A DNA stretch of 64,000 nt from Bolinopsis microptera (Eukaryota; Ctenophora; Tentaculata; Lobata; Bolinopsidae), in assembly GCF_026151205.1 (NCBI RefSeq), contig NC_087082.1, forward strand, positions 13,542,365 to 13,606,364, read 5' to 3'. The notes below the pieces were generated by a model that worked only from the letters and a program-made list of their open reading frames with translations, was not told the origin of the DNA and made no database searches. Position numbers and translations under genes: made by a program. Each line of letters starts with the position of its first letter. Within the stretch, counting starts at the first letter, position 1. Positions 56,801 to 64,000 of this stretch are shown one piece after another.

Positions 56801-59800
56801 ACCTTAGTTCCCCTCTAATATAGCACCAAGTCATGTGTGTGGTTATTATAGGGACTGTTGTATGGAGATTGGGGGTTATAAATACCCCGTACACACTATT
56901 ATATATTATATTATTATATTGTTATTATATATTTTACAAAGTGAGATAGTGATCTAACTTAGTAAGTCATTGTTCAAAAGGTACGAGTAGCGACTCGGAT
57001 TGGAACGGATTAATTTGGTGCATTACTCCATTGGGATACCCAAAACGCTCAGGGTTAAGGGTAGCTGGTGAGAGGACTACTGTTTTACACTGTGCAATTA
57101 AATTGATTTAAGTCATTTCTAGATATAGAGAAGTGAGAACTTGTGGAATGAGAGTTTGCTACATATCTTCATGATGGTTCTCTACGGTAAATTTGTAGAT
57201 TTGACACCGGCAAAGTGTGATACCACAATTTATACAAATCTCCAAAGTTAAAACTTTTAATGGTTCGATTTGGTTCGGAGCCATAGACTGAGTTCTTGAA
57301 TGTATCACTTGCCTGGGGGTTGACAGTTCTGGAAATAGAATACATATTATTATCCCTCTTTACGAGGTTTTAAAACTCTATAAATAGATTTGTAGTGCAC
57401 GAAACAAATGTGTTCTGTCAGAACTCGACATGTTTTAAAATAGCGCTTGTTGCACTGAGGGACGATTTAATTCAAAAATAGAATATGTACAACTCATGTT
57501 TTAAGCCAAGTTTTAATTCATACAGATTTTTGTTGTATCAGGATCTTTGTCGCGCGGCTTGTTTGACATTTTCACTTGAATTTGTAGTGGTTAAGATTAT
57601 TATATCACCTCCAGCTTCATGGTTTTACAGCTAATAAAAGCTACTGTTGCAAGAGTTTCAACCGAGCAATTCCCAGATATTTAATATACTACTATACCAT
57701 CACGCACGTTAATCTCAGAGTGGTTTCAGCAGCGTCTCTGCGTCACTACCGCCTGATCTTCAAAGGCCTCACTATAGTTGAAAACCATCTTTAATTATTT
57801 ATTGTGCGTTAAATTGCTTTTTGTCGTCCACGCCAGATTCATCTGATAACTTGCTGGTATTGGTATTAGAATAGGTCAACATTTAAACATTAATTTACTC
57901 AAATATGGTTCTGACAATTTCTTGGAGGACAATTCTCAGAATTGTGATCCACTTTAATTGCCTTCCTTTCTGTCGGTCCCGGCTGCGAACAAATAAGAAT
58001 TTATATAGTCGGGCAAGTCGATTGTCGGCTAAGCAGTAAGGCCCCTATCATTCATAACATTATGTGGTTCGCGAATTATATCCTCAGTAACTTTATGGAT
58101 ACCTGAGCTCCATTCTAAATTATCAAGATTTAATGCTTAACAGCAAAGTGGTTCTCTGTAACTGAGTAATATGTAATTCTAGCTCTAAATGTTTTAGATG
58201 ACTGGACTCGGGTGGGTGGTTGTCAGGAGACAAACGTGAAGTTATTATAACTAAAATCATAATAGCATACTCTAGCATATTTGAGAACATATTGCAAATA
58301 GTACTAGCGTAAGTTAGCGATCGTATTGTCGAGGATCGCTCTGTTCGTTAATAGACGTTATTTCGCTGAATTTGACCTGCTGCATTCCAAATTTGTCAAA
58401 ATGTAAAGCCTTGTAACTACTCCAATGAAAAAGTAGATAGTAAATTTGCCCTCATTGGAGTACTGAAAGAGTTATCTATACCATGCACCTAGGTCCTAGG
58501 TCCTAGATAGTAAGATACGCCCTTTTGTCATGTGATACCGGACCGCTGGTACGGGACATCAAACTCAGAACTACTTTTGGTTTTGATTCGTCGAATGTAT
58601 ATCAAAATTACTTCTCCTCCACTATCTAATATCTTCATTGCACTTTGTTTATCACTTTGGGATAAATGAGCATTTATCCTACTTTCGCCTTCGATATCTT
58701 AAATTTGAAATTTTGCCATGGCATGGACATTGGCCAATATCAATTTGTTTTCGTTTTCAACTTTTCAGCCATCCATCCGAGAATCCTGAAAATGCCGCGG
58801 CCCCCAGTCTCTCAGTCTCCACAGTGAAATGCTAGTTCTGCAACACGCCGTGTTGTCCCCGCTGCCCCGTAGTTAAATCTATATCATGCCACTCTACTTA
58901 GCTCTCCACTCAGGGATCCTTTTCTGTAAAACTGTGGCAATTACCGAACAGCAGGCTCCCGAAACGGCTTAATGTCTCTCTGAGATTAGCCTCTTTAACG
59001 TTATAATCATAATTATTACAATATTACATGATGGTTTTAACATAAAACCTAGCTACGTGTTATTTTACCGTTAGCTCATATGATTAGTTCAAGACTGGTC
59101 ACTAACTATAGCTACTAGGACGCATAATTAGTTGTAGCATAACATATTATAATATGTAGCATTTTTTTGTTGTTGATATAGAGCTTCTTGCCACTTAGGT
59201 CCAGGATCATTATAATACATAACGCCGGACTTCTAGGCATGGTGCTTGGTTAAGTTGTGGGACACACTCAACTAAGTAAGGTTGAGATAATATGTTATAT
59301 GTAGCATAATACAGTATACTATAACAGTATAACCCTCTACGTTAGTACTATAATATTGTAGTCTAACTAAAACCACAACTCATTAGTCCTATAACGGATA
59401 AAAGACAATTTCGGTTCTGTCGTATTTAACATACTGTTCAGCAGTGTTATCTTGACAATACTCCTTTAAATGACGTACAAAGTCACATGATCACACAAAA
59501 GTGAGCAGCCCTCTGTTTCTTCTATTTCTATTCCCAGTTAAAAGATGAACTCTTAAAACGAGACAGAGCTGTGTGCATTCTTATCAAACAGAAAAGATAG
59601 TTTGTTGAGTTAGTAAGCGGTTAGCTCTAAAGTCCCAATCATTATAATATTGTAAAAGCACCTTGTCTTTTGAACACGTGGACCACGTGACGTGGTACTC
59701 ACGTGACGTGGTACTCACTAATCATATGTATTAATTTAGCGGTTATACTTAGTTAGACTACAGGGGGTGTATCTGGATAAGTGCAGTAATTGGTAATGGT

Positions 59801-62444
59801 ACAAGCTAGGCAGTGGTACTAGAAGAGTTGGTGTTGGATATCTACTCACGTCACTGCATTATATCTACTCACAATCTCTAGGAGATATCATCTCTCAGAG
59901 CTACTCAAGATATCTACTCCCTGCACAATGTCTACCATAGAAAGGAGATATTATCTTACTCTAAGCTACTCAAGATGATATAATATAGTTATTAGTTATA
60001 GAGTAAGGATGTTATCTGCCAGAGCTATTAAACGAAAGTGCTGAGCAGGCTTTTTGAAATTCACAATTCCTATTATAACATTAACAATCTTCTTTATTTT
60101 CAATAAATCGAGTGAAACATAGAACAACTTAACTGATGTCTAAAGTGAAGCCAACTTGTCAAAGTAACCCTACGTTACATTCCAATGGAGTATTTTATCC
60201 CAGTTTTAATTTAACGATAATATCTCCCATTTTAACAGTATCTGATATTCTAACCCCACTCTTCTGAATCAGGCGAAGTCACTGAAGGTAGCTACAGTAG
60301 TCCCGACTAAACACTACAGTGCGGACGCCAAGTACAACAGATTTGACACGTACGATCATGTGGACAGAGTGAGTTTTATATCCAGTTTGACGTGTATCAG
60401 TGTGCACTGTGCCCCCACATATCATCCAGTCTATCATGTTGGTGATATTACAGCCTCTTCTCTATATCATGTGTATTTCGACTTTATAATCAGACTGGAG
60501 ACAAATTGTTTGGTCATTGTCAGACTTCGGTCTACCAGTAAATAGACCACTGACTTTGACACTTTAAAAACTCTAATTTGGTGACGTGAACATGATTAGT
60601 ATTATGATTAGTATAATAAGGTTGGGGTAGAAATAATCGGTCAAATTGTGCTTCATGCTGGGACACGTCTTAAACATGACTAGAAAAATGAGATATAATG
60701 TTAAGTTGTACAGGACTCTCGGTAGTCAAACTCTATATTCGTCATATTTCATGTTTTGCATAAACATGCTAAGTTCATAAATCTGTTGGAACTCTTATTT
60801 ACTTTAAAGTTGTAAACTAATATCAATATAATATTACAATTATCTAGTATAAAATGTGAACTTTCCTTAGCCCTGGAATGCATGGCCAACAAATAGTTTA
60901 GTTTTGAATTTATTCAACCCATAGTTAATATCGGAGTTGAAAGCAAATACCTTTCTTTCTGAATACTTTGAATACCCCTAGAAGTATATGAAATATCCCA
61001 TGCATAATTATTCAACATAAATTCGGCACGCTGTGTCGAATTAGGCTGATCAGCCTAAAAGTATGATCGAACAAACCGAGGCTAATCATAATTTCTCTTC
61101 CAGTCGTCTTTTTCTTGACGTGGCTGAGCAAAGCTGTATATTATTAGATGTCACATTACTCGTCCTCTACTGCACACTCGGCAATATCCCTGCAAGTCGA
61201 ATGAGAGGAATTTGAAGAAATTGTCACATGTGAAGCTTAAGAAAAGCAAGGAAAACTAGCGTCCATCTGTCATTGAATTCCAGAAAGTTATTTAGTTTCC
61301 CGTGTATTTAGTGCATGTTTAAACAGACTGCAGAGCTACTTTCGCTAGTATTTCACTGGTAGTGTAGCAAACATCTCCCAATATTGAACTGAATGAATGT
61401 CTTTGCTTTGATATGAGCTGTAATTTCTTAAACATTTTAAGGTGTAGCAGTATTTGATTTACAGTAATTAATTCCGTTCAAAAGAGTTTAAAAAGTTGAG
61501 GGAACCGGGTGAACAGTGAACACGTGAACAGTGAACACGTGATACAGTGATACAGTGAACACGTGATACAGTGAACACGTGATACAGTGAACACGTGATA
61601 CAGTGAACACGTGATACAGTGAACACGTGATACAGTGAACACGTGATACAGTGAACACGTGATACAGTGAACACGTGATACAGTGAACACGTGATACAGT
61701 GAACACGTGATACAGTGAACACGTGATACAGTGAACACGTGATACAGTGAACACGTGATACAGTGAACACGTGATACAGTGAACACGTGATACAGTGAAC
61801 ACGTGATACAGTGAACACGTGATACAGTGAACACGTGATACAGTGAACACGTGATACAGTGAACACGTGATACAGTGAACACGTGATACAGTGAACACGT
61901 GATACAGTGAACACGTGATACAGTGAACACGTGATACAGTGAACACGTGATACAGTGAACACGTGATACAGACTACAGTGAACACGTGATACAGTGAACA
62001 CGTGATACAGTGAACACGTGAACACGTGATACAGTGAACACGTTATACAGTGAACACGTGATACAGCGAACACGTGATACAGTGAACACGTGATACAGTG
62101 AACACGTGATACAGACTACAGTGAACACGTGATACAGTGAACACGTGATATTGGGTGTAAACTGTTATCAGAGAGGTACTTGAGTAAATAGTTTCTAGTT
62201 TATTTACAAGTACTGTGTACACTGTGAGTTATATTTCACCACGCACATCTTTCATATCTTCATAAACCACATAATTCCTTATATGGCAGTGTACCCATGG
62301 CGACCAGGCGACGTTAGCATATTATAATATGGTATAAATTATAATGATTCCTATTTTTCAGTCTACCACGAAATGTAAGATAGAAGGATGCCCAGAGTAC
62401 GCTATGAGGAACTCACCTTTCTGCTCAGAGAAATGCGTCCTCAA
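50854..62444 (+). CDS. DIDO1/PHF3-like PHD-finger protein, 5' part (3' end beyond window)
   Basis: Exons: 50854-51009, 51198-51306, 51553-51700, 51853-52030, 60273-60368, 62362-62444 (phase 2 donor, continues outside). The N-terminus is acidic (MADDFDDFIADLDDNT). A Lys/Arg/Pro-rich linker (VQKRKHSPVPEPGGKRPPK) precedes a C4HC3 PHD finger at about residues 135-185: FYCICRQPQNNRFMICCDSC, EEWYHGDCVGIS, YTCVKC. This closely follows the DIDO1 PHD, which binds H3K4me3; the Tyr and Trp expected in that pocket are present. The last exon encodes CKIEGCPEYAMRNSPFCSEK, like the Cys-rich segment following the PHD in DIDO1. TFIIS-like and SPOC domains would be expected downstream and are not in this window. 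The 8.2-kb intron could hide further exons. Confidence 0.8.
52905..53360 (+). CDS. Uncharacterised 151-aa ORF, possible secreted protein
   Basis: ATG to stop, lying in the long intron of the DIDO1-like gene on the same strand. The N-terminus is hydrophobic (MRTFVYCFSFVVGVSV) and could be a signal peptide, followed by a Cys-containing stretch (KEANPCKNICIRAY). The rest has no repeats or membrane segments, with two adjacent Cys in KLVCCQNQRTG. I do not recognise it. It could be a nested single-exon gene, a remnant of a mobile element, or chance; its length in AT-rich sequence favours past or present coding. Confidence 0.4.
   Translation: MRTFVYCFSFVVGVSVKEANPCKNICIRAYMLSLFSGESMIRVSCHYNDLAILQQILTDGNGFPRHYDHFHISAEGLTPTNVTGYKLSLVYISTKSLPPFPRIIEELSIKLVCCQNQRTGHMSNWYLNSPEDTQIRSPAALLPYMFIFQKK
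53361..60272. other. Rest of DIDO1-like intron 4, simple repeats only
   Basis: No exon recognised. There is a C run near 53517-53527, (CT)n near 53696-53716, GA-rich tracts at 53885-54017 and 54696-54722, and a CACGTG cluster near 59678-59717. The plus-strand reading GYNLANTGYFMSN near 53780 is probably chance. Confidence 0.4.
53985..54017. repeat. GA microsatellite
   Basis: Run of GA dinucleotides with a few GG interruptions. Confidence 0.9.
61511..62150. repeat. 16-bp minisatellite with an E-box in nearly every unit
   Basis: About 35-40 copies of GAACACGTGATACAGT, nearly perfect in the centre. Variants at the edges include GTGAACAGTGAACACGTG at the left and ACAGACTACAGTGAAC twice at the right. 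The palindrome CACGTG occurs once per unit. It lies in the intron between the exons 60273-60368 and 62362-62444 of the DIDO1-like gene. Since 16 is not a multiple of 3 and no frame holds a stop, long artificial ORFs appear on the minus strand. Confidence 0.97.
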
Positions 62445-64000
62445 GTAAGTTATTATTTAATATAACACTTAAGTAAATTTTTATTTAATGACACTTAAGT
62501 TAGTTTGTTAAGGACTTTAAGTTTAATGGTTGAGATAATTATTGTTTTTGAGACTTTTTAAAGTATCAAAATTTAGCGGTGTTTAAAAACACCGCTAAAT
62601 AACAAAACTAATTAGCTATAAATACGGAAAATAAAAGATTTTTCAAAACGATCTACATTAATAAATGAAATCATTTCAATCATAAATAAACTTGTCTAAG
62701 TTACAACACGTCGCGTCGATAACCACTTTATTGAATTTAGAAAATTATAACATATTATAATATTACATACCGTTTCTTTAATTGTGGCAAAAGTTTTGAC
62801 TTGACAAAAGTTTTGACGTTTTGAATCCCCTGGAGGCATTCCAGCATACGTTAAAACAGGCGTTAAGACTTGTAACTTTGTATCCTCTCTGTTAAACATG
62901 GCAATATCAAGGTTCTTAGTTTAACTATAAGATCCATTTAATAGCAGTGTCTAATTACTTTGATAATATCATATCGTTTCAAGTTCTCAATATAATGATT
63001 ATGTTGGAAATTTCAACAATTCCATCAACCTTTTAACCACCAAATGAATTGTAGAACTCCTCTAGCAGGCATTATTTGAGGAGCAGAATTCACGTCACAA
63101 GTGTAAATTGAATGACATGGTGATAATGCTTCTTACTTTGTCAATTATCAGAGGCGTGGCTTATGGGCGTCGCTTTGTCAAAAAATGTATATTATGTAAG
63201 TTACTGTAACAATGAACAAGTTAGTTGATGAAGGAGTTAGTCCGAGCCATAGGTTATTAGATTGGAATATCTTGTAGTGATCTGGATCAGATCGAGATAT
63301 CCAGTATTCTGTGATCTAAGCTAAAGGAACGTGAAGTTATGCTGCGAATTATATTTAGTATTATATTCTGGCAAGCTCAATGTAACAGCATATATAATAT
63401 ATATTATCTATCTATTGGAGTGTGGCCAATCTATTTGTTGGGCGTATTCCAAGAAATTTAAACAACATGAATCTTTTTAAAAATCACCTTAAATATCAAT
63501 AATCATTTTACGTTCCTTTGAAATCTTTTTGAGATCATATCCAAATCTGGTTATTATGCTTTAAATCATGGTATCAACAGAACGTGCTGAATTAAATCCA
63601 ATCACCACAATGATCTATCTTACCTGGGTTTGTGTGTCCACTCCTTTATTTATTTGCCTCCGGTCGAACTTAAAACTTAACTTTTCATCGCCCTCCTGTC
63701 TACTCTAGAGACAACTGTTTAGGTGTAGATTTTAAACTCCTCTTTACTTTCACGTCAACTCACTTATCGCTAGACCCTTGTGTCTACCTCTAACAACTCT
63801 CCACCTAACTGTCTATTATTTACCGTTGTGGAGCACAATTGCACTTCACTTCATAGTGCCGTGGTATATGATTATAAGAACCCATCTCAGTGTCACTAAT
63901 TTCGGCCGCGCATGAGGTCATACCCTTACTTTTCTTTTTTTGGGTAATGTGTACAGCTATGTCCGCTCTGACGAGTGCAGTGCTGAACCTAGTTTTGCGC
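62445..64000. other. Downstream intron of DIDO1-like gene
   Basis: No further exon recognised up to the window edge. The next exon should begin with one base completing the AA left by the donor at 62444. An A/T-rich inverted motif, TTTAGCGGTGTTTAAAAACA, at 62572 forms a small hairpin. Confidence 0.4.

Noticed and set aside
61468-62073. Three overlapping long minus-strand ORFs rich in CITCSLYHVFTVSRVH-type repeats
   Set aside because: They are translations of the 16-bp minisatellite, which has no stop in any minus-strand frame.
61511-62150. Possible CRISPR array
   Set aside because: Direct tandem units with no unique spacers in an animal intron; it is a minisatellite.

Overview
The window is eukaryotic and almost certainly metazoan, from an AT-rich invertebrate genome. 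It has multi-exon genes with GT-AG introns of roughly 60 bp to several kb, AATAAA signals, non-LTR retrotransposons, hAT-type DNA transposons and MITEs. The gene families (DIDO1/PHF3-type PHD protein, PHF7/G2E3-type PHD module, homeodomains, MADF, GON7, UNC93) are animal-like. I cannot name the species. Gene models were built by hand from splice sites and reading phase; both long models keep one open frame across all junctions.

Region 1 (about 2.2-28.3 kb) is one plus-strand gene for a tandem-KH protein of about 648 residues. Its third intron is 17.7 kb long and holds, on the opposite strand, two near-identical UNC93-like genes (one broken by a 20-base deletion), a more distant UNC93-like paralogue and a LINE. 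It also holds a hAT-like element and a TA-flanked MITE. The near-identical pair lies in a 3.9-kb tandem duplication whose left break cuts a KH-gene exon, so a half exon was copied.

Region 2 (28.8-41.8 kb, minus strand) holds an unrecognised 133-codon ORF, a two-exon GON7-like gene (KEOPS complex) and a large gene of 24-25 coding exons. In order, that gene encodes a PHF7/G2E3-like extended PHD/RING-like/PHD module, four divergent homeodomains made by duplication of a three-exon cassette, a C2H2 finger, three AT-hooks, a MADF domain and further C2H2 fingers. I know of no family with this architecture, and it is the strongest candidate for something undescribed here. All four homeodomains lack Asn51, and one homeobox exon ends in a stop codon abutting its donor.

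Region 3 (42.5-48.5 kb) is a hAT transposon with an exact 8-bp target-site duplication. It carries a decayed transposase end and a LINE with a long intact reverse transcriptase ORF.

Region 4 (50.8 kb to the right edge, plus strand) is the 5' part of a DIDO1/PHF3-like gene. It contains a split PHD finger and, beyond an 8.2-kb intron, a small Cys-rich exon. A 16-bp minisatellite with a CACGTG E-box in nearly every unit lies in its intron at 61.5-62.15 kb. The remaining exons would lie beyond the window.
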